64,000 bases of DNA from Mycolicibacterium tokaiense (GTDB lineage: Bacteria > Actinomycetota > Actinomycetes > Mycobacteriales > Mycobacteriaceae). Made by a program: the position numbers and the translations under genes. Location of the stretch: positions 3,534,001 to 3,598,000 of the forward strand of contig NZ_AP022600.1 of NCBI RefSeq assembly GCF_010725885.1. The letters run 5' to 3'. Shown one piece after another: positions 9,155-18,228 of the stretch. The notes under the pieces are model-generated. The model was given only the letters and a program-made list of their open reading frames with translations. It made no database searches and was not told the DNA's origin. The stretch's first letter is position 1; each line of letters begins with the position of its first letter.

Positions 9155-9182
9155 AGGGTAGTACGGATTGCGAGGGTCACTG

Positions 9183-9200
9183 TTCGCACATTTCGCAAAA
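9183..9200. promoter_or_regulatory. Tandem TTCGCA motif before the RamB/PrpR-like gene
   Basis: Two copies of TTCGCA (9183-9188 and 9192-9197, second extended to TTTCGCAAAA) lie 30-40 bases upstream of the regulator's GTG on its own side. RamB sites in actinobacteria centre on TTTGCAAA, so one base differs. The same word in inverse orientation, TTGCGAAG, occurs twice before the carboxylase gene at 18189 and 18221. This suggests autoregulation plus control of the cassette. Confidence 0.45.
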
Positions 9201-9258
9201 GCCGACGAAAGGCCAGGTGAAGGCGATTCTGTCGGGGTCAGTCCGATGCGAAACAGCC

Positions 9259-10230
9259 TCACGCCACCTCGATCACCGCTTTCCCGCGAATCTGGTGGGC
9301 GTCGAGTTCGGCCAAGGCTGCCGGGATCTCATCGAAGCCGAAGCGATGTCCGATCTGAGGGTGCACGGTGCCCTCGGCGTACATCCGGTGCAGCGCCTGC
9401 GCGCCCCAGGACAACAGCGTGGGGTCCTTGTCCAGGGTGGCGCCCCAGGCCACGCCGACTGCCGATACATTGCGCAGCAGAAGTCGATTGGTCTTGATCG
9501 CGGGGATGCCGCCGGCGGCGAAACCGATCACCAGGATGCGACCTTCCGATGCCAGTGCCCGTACCGCCTCGTCGAAGAGCCAGTCGCCCAGGGGATCGAG
9601 AATCACATCGACGCCGTCACCGCCGGTGAGTTCGCGGACCGTGGACGAGAAGCCCTGCTCGAGAACGATCACCTGGTCGGCGCCGGCCTCCTTCGCCACC
9701 GCGATCTCATGCTCACCGGCGACCCCGGCGATCACCGTGGCTTTCAGTCCTTTGGCGACCTGGACGGCGGCGCTGCCGATACCACCGGCGGCGCCCATCA
9801 CCAGCGCGGTTTCTCCCGCTTCGAGGCGCCCGCGCCGGGCCAGCGCGAAGTGGGTGGTGTGGTGGTTGACCACCAGTCCGGCAGCGGTGTCGAAGCCCAT
9901 GTCGTCCGGAATGGCGACCAAGGACTGCAGCGGCACAGACACCGCCTCGGCGTAGGCGCCGTCCCAGACGAAGGCCATCACCCGGTCACCGGTGGACCAG
10001 CCGGAATCTGTTGGTGCCCAGGCGATCACACCGGCCACCTCGCAGCCGGGGGTGAACGGGGTCTGGGGTTTGCGTTGATACTGGCCCTTGGTGAGCAGCA
10101 GATCGGGGAAATTGACCCCGATCGCTTTGACCTCGACCACCGCGGTCCCATCGGTGCGGGGCACGTCGGGGACCTCGTCGAGGGTCAGCGCCGTCGGCCC
10201 GTCGTAGGAGTGCAGACGGTAGGCCTTCAC
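9259..10230 (-). CDS. MDR-family NADPH:quinone oxidoreductase / enoyl reductase-like protein
   Basis: 323 residues, medium-chain dehydrogenase/reductase of the zinc-free quinone-reductase class. A GroES-like N-terminus (about 1-120; GVNFPDLLLTKGQYQ, PGCEVAGV) is followed by a Rossmann domain with GAAGGIGSAAVQ at about 145-156 binding NADPH. No catalytic zinc ligands are seen. In a cassette that also has ketosynthase, ketoreductase and dehydratase genes, the missing step is enoyl reduction. MDR proteins of this class perform it in polyketide synthases and Etr1-type enzymes, so that role is inferred. GTG 10230 overlaps the dehydratase stop (GTGA), indicating translational coupling; the longer upstream frame belongs to another gene. 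Confidence 0.88.
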   Translation of the reverse strand: MKAYRLHSYDGPTALTLDEVPDVPRTDGTAVVEVKAIGVNFPDLLLTKGQYQRKPQTPFTPGCEVAGVIAWAPTDSGWSTGDRVMAFVWDGAYAEAVSVPLQSLVAIPDDMGFDTAAGLVVNHHTTHFALARRGRLEAGETALVMGAAGGIGSAAVQVAKGLKATVIAGVAGEHEIAVAKEAGADQVIVLEQGFSSTVRELTGGDGVDVILDPLGDWLFDEAVRALASEGRILVIGFAAGGIPAIKTNRLLLRNVSAVGVAWGATLDKDPTLLSWGAQALHRMYAEGTVHPQIGHRFGFDEIPAALAELDAHQIRGKAVIEVA

Positions 10231-10682
10231 TGGTCGCCTCGCAGCCGGATCAGCACCTCGGCCACACAGGCAGGTTTGTCGCCGCCCTCGATCTCCATGG
10301 TGACCCGCAGGTTGGCCTGCACGCCCCCGGCCACCGGTTCCGCGTTGACCAGGGTGAGGCGCCCGCGCAGCCGCGAGCCCACCGGAACCGCTGCGGGGAA
10401 ACGGATCTTGTTGGCGCCGTAGTTGATCGACGCGACAGCATCGTCGACGACGAACAGCTCGTTGAGCACCGGCGCGATGAGCGACATCGTGAGGTAGCCG
10501 TGCGCAATGGTGGTGCCGAACGGTCCGGTGGCCGCGCGCTCGGCGTCGACGTGGATCCACTGCGGATCCTCGGTGATGTCCGCAAAGGCGTCGATGCGGG
10601 GTTGGTCGATCTCCATCCAATGGCTGGAGCCGAGATCGAGTTCGGACTGCTCGGTCAGGGAGGCAATGGTCAGTCCGCTCAC
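10227..10682 (-). CDS. MaoC-like (R)-specific enoyl-CoA/3-hydroxyacyl dehydratase
   Basis: 151 residues, single hot-dog domain. The hydratase signature is visible in pieces: ITEDPQWIHVD with catalytic Asp and His, then ATGPFGTTIAHGYLTMSL, then NYGANKIRF. It interconverts 3-hydroxyacyl and trans-2-enoyl thioesters. Between a ketoreductase and an enoyl reductase-like gene it should catalyse the dehydration step. The start GTG overlaps the last base pairs of the ketoreductase gene (ATGTGA), and its own stop overlaps the next GTG, so three genes are tightly coupled. Length is typical of the stand-alone NodN/MaoC group. Confidence 0.9.
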   Translation of the reverse strand: MSGLTIASLTEQSELDLGSSHWMEIDQPRIDAFADITEDPQWIHVDAERAATGPFGTTIAHGYLTMSLIAPVLNELFVVDDAVASINYGANKIRFPAAVPVGSRLRGRLTLVNAEPVAGGVQANLRVTMEIEGGDKPACVAEVLIRLRGDQ

Positions 10683-11416
10683 ATCGACATCCCGCCGTCG
10701 ACCGAGAGCACGGTGCCGGTGATGAAGCCGGCCTCCTCGGAGGCCAGGAAGCCGATGGCCGGGCACATCTCGGATGGCTGGGCGAAGCGCCCCAGCGGGA
10801 TGGCCTTGGTCATCTCGGCCTTCTTGTCGGCGGGGATGGAGGCGATCATCCGCGTCTCGGCGTTGGGGGCGATGGCGTTGACGGTGACCCCGAAACGGGC
10901 CAGTTCTTTGGCAGTGGTCTTGGTGAAACCGATGATGCCGGCCTTGGCCATGCCGTAATTGGACTGGCCGGGGTTGCCGCGCAGGCCGGTGAAGGAGGTG
11001 ATGTTGATGATGCGGCCGAAGTTCCTTTCGCGGAAATGAGGTACGCATTCCCGGGTGAACCGGAAGGTACCGCCGGCGTGCACGGCCATCACCTCGTCCC
11101 AGTCCTCGTCGGTGAGCTTCCAGACCACCTTGTCGCGCAGCACACCGGCGTTGTTGACCACCACGTCCACCTTGCCGGTGTCCTCGATCACCGTTGCCAC
11201 AGCGGCTTTCACGTCCTCGGTGCTGCGAACGTCGGCCATCACAGCAACTCCACCGGCACGTTTGGCGGCGTCAGTGAGCTCGTCGGCGTCGACGTCGATC
11301 ATGTAGGTCGCCGCGCCGGCGCCGGCGAAGAACGAGCCGAGTTCGAAGCCGATGCCGCGTGCGGCGCCGGTGACGATGACCGACCGTCCGGAGAAGTCGT
11401 AGGTCAGATTGCCCAT
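10679..11416 (-). CDS. FabG-like 3-oxoacyl reductase (SDR)
   Basis: 245 residues, classical short-chain dehydrogenase. The cofactor motif GAARGIG is at about 17-23, with NNAG at about 88-91 and the catalytic Ser and YGMAK tetrad pieces near 140-160. The C-terminal TGTVLSVDGGMS is of the FabG type. The acidic DVDAD after beta-2 suggests NAD(H) preference, unlike typical NADPH FabG; this is an inference. A GAAAGG ribosome site lies about 11 bases before ATG 11416. It lies 33 bases after the ketosynthase gene and overlaps the dehydratase gene, so it should reduce the ketosynthase product. Confidence 0.92.
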   Translation of the reverse strand: MGNLTYDFSGRSVIVTGAARGIGFELGSFFAGAGAATYMIDVDADELTDAAKRAGGVAVMADVRSTEDVKAAVATVIEDTGKVDVVVNNAGVLRDKVVWKLTDEDWDEVMAVHAGGTFRFTRECVPHFRERNFGRIINITSFTGLRGNPGQSNYGMAKAGIIGFTKTTAKELARFGVTVNAIAPNAETRMIASIPADKKAEMTKAIPLGRFAQPSEMCPAIGFLASEEAGFITGTVLSVDGGMSM

Positions 11417-11449
11417 GGATGAAGTGCCTTTCGGTGCAGGGGGATTGGG

Positions 11450-12682
11450 TCAGGAGTAACGGCGCAGAACCAGCGAGGCGTTCTGGCCGCCGAACCCGAA
11501 GGAATTGATCTGGATGACGTCGGCGTCCACGTGGGCGGGCTTCTGGGTGATCACCTGGAAGTCGGCGTCCGGATCCACCACGTCGGTGCCGAAAGCGTTG
11601 GGGAACATGCCGGATGCGAATGTCTCCAGCGCGGCGACCGCGCTCATGGCGCCCGAGGCCGCTCCGGTGTGCCCGGTGTGGCCCTTGATCCCGGTGACCG
11701 GCAGATCGCGTCCACCGTGCACCGTGTTGATGGCGCGGATCTCGGCGGTGTCCCCCTTGGCGGTTCCGGTGGCGTGGGCGTAGAGGGCATCAACCTGCTC
11801 GGGTTCGATACCGGCGTTGGCCAGCGCCTTGCGCATGACCAGCGCCTCCCAGGTGCCGTTCGGGTCCGGCGCGGACGGGTGGGGGCCGTCCGCCAGCGAG
11901 GCATACCCGGCGATCTCGGCGAGGATGGTCGCGCCGCGAGCCAGCGCGTGTTCCTCGCTCTCGATCACGAACATCGCACTGCCGTCGCCGATCACGATGC
12001 CGGTGCGGGACTGGTCGAAAGGGGTCAGGGTGCGGCGCTCGTCGGTGCTGTTGGTGATCATCCCGTACTGGGCCTGGGCGAAATACCAGGCCGGCGCGAA
12101 GTCGCCGTCACCCAGGGTCACGGCCTCGGTGCCGCCGGTCAGCGCGACGTCGGCCTCCCCGGAACGGATCAGCCTGGCGGCGTTGCCGATGGCGTCATTG
12201 GAGGACGCGCACGCGGTGGTCAGCGTGAGCAACGGACCGTGCAGGCCGTAGCGCATGCACAGTTGGGAACCCGCCATGTTCGGCAGGATGCGGATCATGG
12301 TCTTGCGGTCGACGCCGGCGGCGCCGTCGCGCTCGTAGGCCCGCTGCGCCTCGCTCAGCGAGCGGGTGCCGCCCATGCTGGTGCCGTGTACCACCCCGGT
12401 GCGCTCCGAGTCGAAGTCGTCCAATCCCGCGTCGATGCGGGCCTGCTCGGTGGCGGCCAGGGCCCATTGCGCGAACAGGTCGGTGCCGTCGGCCACCTTG
12501 GCGTCCATCCAGTCCGTGGCCTCGAAGTCGCGGACCGGGGCAAACCAGAAGGTGTCGGTCTCCCCGGGCCAGGAGATGCGCCCGATGCCGGAGACGTTGT
12601 TGCGCAACCCGTCCAGATAGTCGGTGACAGAGTTCCCGTTCGGGGCAATGATGCCGCGACCGGTGATGACGACTCTAGGCAT
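11450..12682 (-). CDS. Beta-ketoacyl synthase (KAS II / FabF-like)
   Basis: 410 residues, thiolase-fold condensing enzyme. The nucleophile Cys158 lies in TACASSNDA. The decarboxylating histidines are His303 (HATGTAKGD) and His335 (KGHTGHTGAASG), and the C-terminal NSFGFGGQNAS is intact, so the Cys-His-His triad is complete. It joins an acyl starter to a malonyl-type unit. No acyl carrier protein or malonyltransferase is encoded nearby, so the thioester carrier is unclear (CoA or a housekeeping ACP). The ATG overlaps the end of the carboxylase gene by 8 bases, tying synthesis of the extender-forming enzyme and the condensing enzyme together. Confidence 0.93.
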   Translation of the reverse strand: MPRVVITGRGIIAPNGNSVTDYLDGLRNNVSGIGRISWPGETDTFWFAPVRDFEATDWMDAKVADGTDLFAQWALAATEQARIDAGLDDFDSERTGVVHGTSMGGTRSLSEAQRAYERDGAAGVDRKTMIRILPNMAGSQLCMRYGLHGPLLTLTTACASSNDAIGNAARLIRSGEADVALTGGTEAVTLGDGDFAPAWYFAQAQYGMITNSTDERRTLTPFDQSRTGIVIGDGSAMFVIESEEHALARGATILAEIAGYASLADGPHPSAPDPNGTWEALVMRKALANAGIEPEQVDALYAHATGTAKGDTAEIRAINTVHGGRDLPVTGIKGHTGHTGAASGAMSAVAALETFASGMFPNAFGTDVVDPDADFQVITQKPAHVDADVIQINSFGFGGQNASLVLRRYS

Positions 12683-15600
12683 GGCGGAGTCCTTCTGTGA
12701 GTGGGTATTCGGTTCCGGTCATGGTGCTGGTGTTCTCGAGCCCGCGGCTCACCGCGCCGATCAGATAGGGGCGCAGGTCTGTCGGGGTGACGATGTGGTC
12801 GATGGACCCCACCTCGAGTGCACGCTCCACGGTGTGGATGTCGTCGAACTCCTGGGCCACCGCGGCCTGTACCTCGGTGGTCACGGCCGCGGTCAATTCG
12901 TGCAACCGGTGGGTGAGCACCGGCTGCTCGTCCGCGGGGGCGGCGGTCAGCCGGCTCTGTAACTCCAGCACCGCCGGGTGCTGTTTGACCCGCGCCCTGA
13001 CTTCGCGGGTGAACACCACCGCTGCGGCGGGTGCGCCGCCGATCACCGACGCCCGGGAGCCTTCGACGGCTGCGACCTCGAGGTGGGGGTTGAGCGCCTT
13101 GGAGAACACCACGTACGCCCCGCCGTGGTAACGGGAGATCACCGTGAAGACGATGGGGCCGCGGTAGTTGACGATGGCCCTGCCGATTTCGGCGCCGTAC
13201 TCGAGCTGCAGCTTGGACATCGATTCCGGGGAGCCGTCGAAACCGGACAGGTTCGCCAGGATCACCAGCGGCCGCCGGCCACTGGCGCCGTTGATGACCC
13301 GCGCGAGTTTCTTCGAGGACTGGGGGAACAGCGTGCCCGCTGTCCAGGAGTCGGGACCATTGGCCGGCCGGGGCAGCCGCCGGCGCAGGTTGCGGGACTC
13401 GATGCCCACCAACGACACTGCGAATCCGCCGAGCCGAGTGTCCCAGGCCACCACGTTCTCCGCGTCCTGCCACGCTGTCCATCGCTCCAGAGGCGGGGCA
13501 TCCTGGTCGCGGACCGCCGACAGCACCGAACGGATGTCGAACGGCCGCTTGCGGTCCGGATTGTGGGTGGCCGAGAAGATCTCGCCGACCGTGGCGAAAG
13601 CGGTTCCGTTGCCGCTGTTGCGGTGCGGATACGGGGTGATGTCGCGGTCCACCGGATCGGTCGTGGGCCGCCAGGCGCCGTGCGGCAGCGAAGACTCGTA
13701 GTGACGGAACAGCACGGCGCACGCGGACTCGACATCCGGCACCCAGAACTGCGCCTGCCCGTTGGGCCCCGCGATGCGGGCATAACCACCGATGCCGGTG
13801 TTGTCCTCGGCGGCCACCCCTCCGGAGAACTCGAGCGCCTGCTTGCCGGTGAGCACCATGGCGCTGCGCCCGACCATGATCAGCACTCCCGAGGTGTGCA
13901 TCAGCATGGTGGCCTCGGCATCGAAGTACGACTGGGCTCCGACGTTCACCCCGACCACGACGACGTTGATCTCTCCGCCGGCCTGGGTGAACTCGATGAT
14001 CCGCCGCAGCACCGCCGCCGTCGCGTCCAGGTTTTCGGTGCCGCTGTCCATGGCGATCCGAGCACCGGAGGACACCGCATACCACTCGGCCGGGATGCCC
14101 AGTTCGGCGGCCAGGTCCAGTGCGGCGATGATCCTGCGACATTCGGGCTCGGCCAGCGACGCCAGATCGCGGCTGGGCTCGTTCATGATGAGCACCCGGC
14201 GGATGGTGGCGGTGGAGCCGGCCGGCCTGCTCTCGATCACCCCGGTGACCACGCGCGCGGTGTTCTGACCGCGGGGACGCTCGACCGCTGCGAAGCCTTC
14301 ATCGGTGAAGTCGTATTCGACGAAATCGCCGACGGGTAACTCGGTGTGGGTGGCGCCGGTGCCGACCAGGAGCTCGACGATCTCGTAGGGATACACCAGC
14401 CCCCGCCGTTGTAGGGTCACCACCCGGCGGCGGTACTCCGACATGGGTCGAATCGTGTTGTGCGAGGGCTTGGTTCGTCCGACCATCACACCCACTCGAG
14501 CCGGTGTGGTGATGTGCAGCACCTCGTCCGACCGCTCGCCGGTGTCCGGATCGTGTGTGACGACCCGGCCGATCACCTTCTCCAGGCCCAGTCCGCGGGT
14601 CAGGGGCAGCAGCTCGGCGATCAGTTTCTGCAGCTCGGAGTCGGTCAGCGTCCAGGTGGGCTCGGCATGGATCACGATGCGATTGCTCAGCGAGACCGAG
14701 GGATCGGGCAGCGCGGCCCTGGCTTGCCTGATGGCGATGGCCGCCTCGGACAGTTGGCCGGTGAGGTGGGCCGGATCGAGATCGAAGACCTCCAGAATCG
14801 CGATCAGGCGCTGATCGTTGCGGTTCTCCCGGGCGGTGGCATGCAGCAGGTGGACCCCGTCGGGGGCGGGCAGGCCCGAGAGTGCGAAGTTGTCGAAGCG
14901 CCACAGTTCCAGGCGCTCGGCCGCCGCGGGGTGCATACCACCGTGGCGGGTTGCGACGGCGAGGTCTCCGTGGCCGCCGGTGACGGTGAGATGGCGCGGC
15001 GCCCCGGTGAATCGGCCGCCCTCCCACCAGGTGATCACCAGGGTCAGATGGTCGCAACGACCGGCGACGTCGGTGAACACCCGCCGGATCGTGGACTCGA
15101 GCGCCGTGGCGTCCGGGGCCCCGTTACCGCCGACGAAGATGTCGATGTCGACGACCCCCGTGGTCTCGACACTGCCGGCGGCGGCCGAGAGGACGTCGCC
15201 GAGTCGGTCGGCGGTCCCCGCCACGGCCACCATCACCACGGTGTTTCCGTTGTCGCTCCGTGCCGACGTGACCCCGGTGATGCCGGTGAGTGGCAGTGCT
15301 GCGCACCGGGCGAGGGCGCGGTGCCGGTGGGTCCGGCGCAGCAGCGCTTCGAGAGCGGCGACCGCCTCGGGGCCCTGGTCGACGGCATGTGCGGCCAGCC
15401 AGCGGTCCAGCGGAGCGGGCAGGTGCAACAGGCCGGTGACGTCAGCCTGCTCACCGGCAAGCAGGAGGGCGGCATATCGCTCATCGGCGCTGCGTAATTC
15501 CCGGATGGCCGGGTGTTCCACCAGCCGGTGACGGACGGCGCGGCCGAGATCGGCGACGCCCGGGTAGCCGAGCTCTGCTGCCGTGATCACCGCGTCGACA

Positions 15601-18119
15601 ACCTCGACCAACTCAGTGGAGTCCACGGTGTCGTGGTCGGGCTCCAGCCAGCTCTGCAATACCAGGGCGCTCACCTGCGCCACCCGATCCATCCGGGACT
15701 CGGCGCGCCAGACGTGGTAGAGCGCGTCGGTCAACTCAGGGCTCTGGCTGACCTCGGTCACGCCGTAATAGGCCAGCACACTGCGTACTTGCGCGGGGAA
15801 GTGGCCCGGCGCCAGCTCGTCGAGCCGGTCGGGTGAACGCAGCGCAAGGAGGAGCAGATCGGGCCGGGGGGAGCGGCGCTGCGTGCCGGTGTCCGCGTCG
15901 TCGTGGTCTGCGAACAGCGCCATCCGGTCGGCGGCGGCGCGGAGCACCTGCAGCCCGGCATCAAAGGGCAGCGCGTCGATTCGGGCGATGGCCTTGGCGG
16001 CAGCGTCGTCGTCGAGATCCTGGCCGAGGATCAGCCGCACCAGGGTGTCGCGATCGGTATCCGCCGAATCGGGTTGGTGCGCGGCCAGGTCGGTGAACGA
16101 CAGTTGAGTCGCGACGCCCGCCGCGGCCTGATCCAGTGCCTCCATCCGGATGATCGGGCCACCCGCGCCCACCAGAGTTCCCGCCGGACAGACAATCTCG
16201 GTGATGCGCCCGGCCGCCGGCGCCACAACGGGCGACTCCATCTTCATCGCCTCCGCGATGAGCAACACCTCGCCGGGCCGCACCTCGTCACCCACAGACA
16301 CCAGGACCTTGGCCACCACACACTGCGACTCGGCCCGCACCAGTCCGCCGTCCCCGCGCACGATGCGGTAGACGCTGTGTCCGGCCTCCACGGTGATCAG
16401 GGGACCACCGGCCACCACCGTCAGTGCCATCTCGTGGTCGCCGACGACCATTCTGCGTTCGAACTTCCCGACCTCGGCGACCTGCGCGGCGACCACCGTC
16501 CCGTCGACCTCGATCTCGAAATCATCGGCGCCCAGCCAGCGCACCGTGAAGCGGCGGCGTTCGCCCTCGTATTCCAGCTCGACGGTCATCGCGGTGTCGT
16601 CAACCGGGTCCAGGCGTCCGTGAGCGGCCATGCCGGCGAACCTGTCGAGGGCGTCGGCGTGATCGCGCCGGTAGGCCTCCACGGCCGCGGCCACGAGGGC
16701 GGGTGCTGCGTCAGGGGCATCCAGCAGGATGCCGCTGTCCAAGGCCCGGTCCAACCACGTCGTGTCGACATGGCCCGCACGGATGTCGGCGTTGTCGAGC
16801 AGGGCCATCAGGAAGCGCCGGTTGGTGGTACCGCCTTCGACCACCGCGGCCGAGCGGGCCAGCGCCCGCCGCAGCCGCGCCAGCGCCTCATCCCGGTCCC
16901 GGCCCCAGGCAATGACTTTGGCGATCATGGAATCGAATTCGGACGCAATGCTGTCGCCGGCCACCACGCCTGCGTCGGTCCGGATCGACGGACCCTGCGG
17001 AATGCGCAGTTCGACCACCCGGCCGGGGGCGGGGGCGAACCCGCGCCGGGGATCCTCGGCGTTGAGCCGGACCTCGACGGCATGGCCGCGTGGTTCGGGC
17101 GGGTCGCCGATCAGGGGAAGCCCCTCGGCGATGTCGAGCTGGAGCTTCACCAGATCCACGCCGGTGACCGACTCGGTGACCGTGTGCTCCACCTGGAGCC
17201 GGGTGTTGACTTCGAGGAAGTAGAAATCGCCAGTGTCCGGCCGCGCAAGGAACTCCACGGTGCCGACCCCGGTGTAGCCGACGGTCCGGCACAGCCGGCG
17301 GGCGGCGTCGAGGATGCGCTGACGGGTGTGAGCGTCGATGTCGACGGGGGCAGATTCTTCGAGGACCTTCTGGCGCCGCCGCTGCACACTGCAGTCCCGC
17401 AACCCCAGTGCCCACACAGTGCCGGCGGTGTCGGCGGCCACCTGCACCTCGAAGTGGCGTCCGCCCAACACCTGCGCCTCGAGGAACAGGGTGGAGTCAC
17501 CGAATGCGGACTCGGCTTCGGACCTGGCGCCCGCGAACGCCGCGGGGAGTTCGGCGGCGTCGCGCACCACCCTGATGCCGCGGCCACCGCCACCGGCGGC
17601 GGCCTTGATGACCACCGGGAATCCGATCCGGTGCGCGTGGGCGAGGGCGTCGTCAGCTGTCGCTACGGGGCCATGGCTCCACGGCACCACCGGGACCTCG
17701 GCCGACTCGGCGACTCGCTTGGCGGCGATCTTGTCGCCGAGCTTGTCCATGGCCTCCGCGCTGGGCCCGATGAACCGCACTCCGATGCGCTCGCACAGGC
17801 GCACGAAATCTGGATTCTCGGCGACGAAACCCCAACCAGGCCATACCGAATCGGCACCGCTGGACCGCAGGGCGGTTTCGAGGACGTCGAGATCGAGGTA
17901 GGTGTGCCTGCGGGCACCGGTCACGGGGTCGGTGGACATGGTGGGTCCGAGATGGACGGCGTGGTCGGCCTCGCGGACGAACCAGGAGCCGGCGTCGGCG
18001 TCGGTGTAGAGCGCCACCGTTTCCAGGGGCACGCCCCGTTCCATGCCGTACTCACCCGCGGCGTTGAGGAAGCGCATCGCGGCCTCGCCGCGGTTGACGA
18101 TCGCCACGTGCTTCAGCAT
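12675..18119 (-). CDS. Giant fused acyl-CoA carboxylase (biotin carboxylase + BCCP + central region + carboxyltransferase), eukaryote-like order
   Basis: 1814 residues carrying every activity of an acetyl/propionyl-CoA carboxylase on one chain. Biotin carboxylase spans about 1-455 (AIVNRGEAA start, ATP-grasp GGGGRGI near 190, [10 protein letters not shown] at 303). BCCP spans about 585-675, with biotinyl-Lys626 in EAMKMES. A roughly 470-residue central region follows, then a carboxyltransferase of N and C halves (about 1150-1800; SSGARIAMDSG near 1350, ANLSGFDGSPESM later). Order and the central region (LELWRFDNFALSGLP) resemble animal and fungal ACC rather than the split mycobacterial AccA/AccD subunits, as judged from memory. 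The start ATG 18119 has GGGAG upstream; the frame extends to 18236 but lacks family sequence. The probable product is malonyl- or methylmalonyl-CoA for the ketosynthase next door. Confidence 0.9.
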   Translation of the reverse strand: MLKHVAIVNRGEAAMRFLNAAGEYGMERGVPLETVALYTDADAGSWFVREADHAVHLGPTMSTDPVTGARRHTYLDLDVLETALRSSGADSVWPGWGFVAENPDFVRLCERIGVRFIGPSAEAMDKLGDKIAAKRVAESAEVPVVPWSHGPVATADDALAHAHRIGFPVVIKAAAGGGGRGIRVVRDAAELPAAFAGARSEAESAFGDSTLFLEAQVLGGRHFEVQVAADTAGTVWALGLRDCSVQRRRQKVLEESAPVDIDAHTRQRILDAARRLCRTVGYTGVGTVEFLARPDTGDFYFLEVNTRLQVEHTVTESVTGVDLVKLQLDIAEGLPLIGDPPEPRGHAVEVRLNAEDPRRGFAPAPGRVVELRIPQGPSIRTDAGVVAGDSIASEFDSMIAKVIAWGRDRDEALARLRRALARSAAVVEGGTTNRRFLMALLDNADIRAGHVDTTWLDRALDSGILLDAPDAAPALVAAAVEAYRRDHADALDRFAGMAAHGRLDPVDDTAMTVELEYEGERRRFTVRWLGADDFEIEVDGTVVAAQVAEVGKFERRMVVGDHEMALTVVAGGPLITVEAGHSVYRIVRGDGGLVRAESQCVVAKVLVSVGDEVRPGEVLLIAEAMKMESPVVAPAAGRITEIVCPAGTLVGAGGPIIRMEALDQAAAGVATQLSFTDLAAHQPDSADTDRDTLVRLILGQDLDDDAAAKAIARIDALPFDAGLQVLRAAADRMALFADHDDADTGTQRRSPRPDLLLLALRSPDRLDELAPGHFPAQVRSVLAYYGVTEVSQSPELTDALYHVWRAESRMDRVAQVSALVLQSWLEPDHDTVDSTELVEVVDAVITAAELGYPGVADLGRAVRHRLVEHPAIRELRSADERYAALLLAGEQADVTGLLHLPAPLDRWLAAHAVDQGPEAVAALEALLRRTHRHRALARCAALPLTGITGVTSARSDNGNTVVMVAVAGTADRLGDVLSAAAGSVETTGVVDIDIFVGGNGAPDATALESTIRRVFTDVAGRCDHLTLVITWWEGGRFTGAPRHLTVTGGHGDLAVATRHGGMHPAAAERLELWRFDNFALSGLPAPDGVHLLHATARENRNDQRLIAILEVFDLDPAHLTGQLSEAAIAIRQARAALPDPSVSLSNRIVIHAEPTWTLTDSELQKLIAELLPLTRGLGLEKVIGRVVTHDPDTGERSDEVLHITTPARVGVMVGRTKPSHNTIRPMSEYRRRVVTLQRRGLVYPYEIVELLVGTGATHTELPVGDFVEYDFTDEGFAAVERPRGQNTARVVTGVIESRPAGSTATIRRVLIMNEPSRDLASLAEPECRRIIAALDLAAELGIPAEWYAVSSGARIAMDSGTENLDATAAVLRRIIEFTQAGGEINVVVVGVNVGAQSYFDAEATMLMHTSGVLIMVGRSAMVLTGKQALEFSGGVAAEDNTGIGGYARIAGPNGQAQFWVPDVESACAVLFRHYESSLPHGAWRPTTDPVDRDITPYPHRNSGNGTAFATVGEIFSATHNPDRKRPFDIRSVLSAVRDQDAPPLERWTAWQDAENVVAWDTRLGGFAVSLVGIESRNLRRRLPRPANGPDSWTAGTLFPQSSKKLARVINGASGRRPLVILANLSGFDGSPESMSKLQLEYGAEIGRAIVNYRGPIVFTVISRYHGGAYVVFSKALNPHLEVAAVEGSRASVIGGAPAAAVVFTREVRARVKQHPAVLELQSRLTAAPADEQPVLTHRLHELTAAVTTEVQAAVAQEFDDIHTVERALEVGSIDHIVTPTDLRPYLIGAVSRGLENTSTMTGTEYPLTEGLRHA

Positions 18120-18187
18120 CCGGCTTCGCTCCCTTCGTCGACGACGCTGACATTTCCAACTTCGGGGTCGCCGGACAAGGACGCGGG

Positions 18188-18228
18188 TTTGCGAAGTATT
18201 GAGAGCGTCGAACGTGTGAATTGCGAAG
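18188..18228. promoter_or_regulatory. Pair of TTGCGAAG motifs upstream of the fused carboxylase
   Basis: TTTGCGAAG at 18188-18196 and TTGCGAAG at 18221-18228 are identical over 8 bases, in the same orientation and 32 bases apart, about three helical turns. They lie 70-110 bases upstream of the carboxylase ATG. The inverse word TTCGCA(A) is repeated in front of the RamB/PrpR-like gene at 9183. Candidate binding sites for that regulator. Confidence 0.5.
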
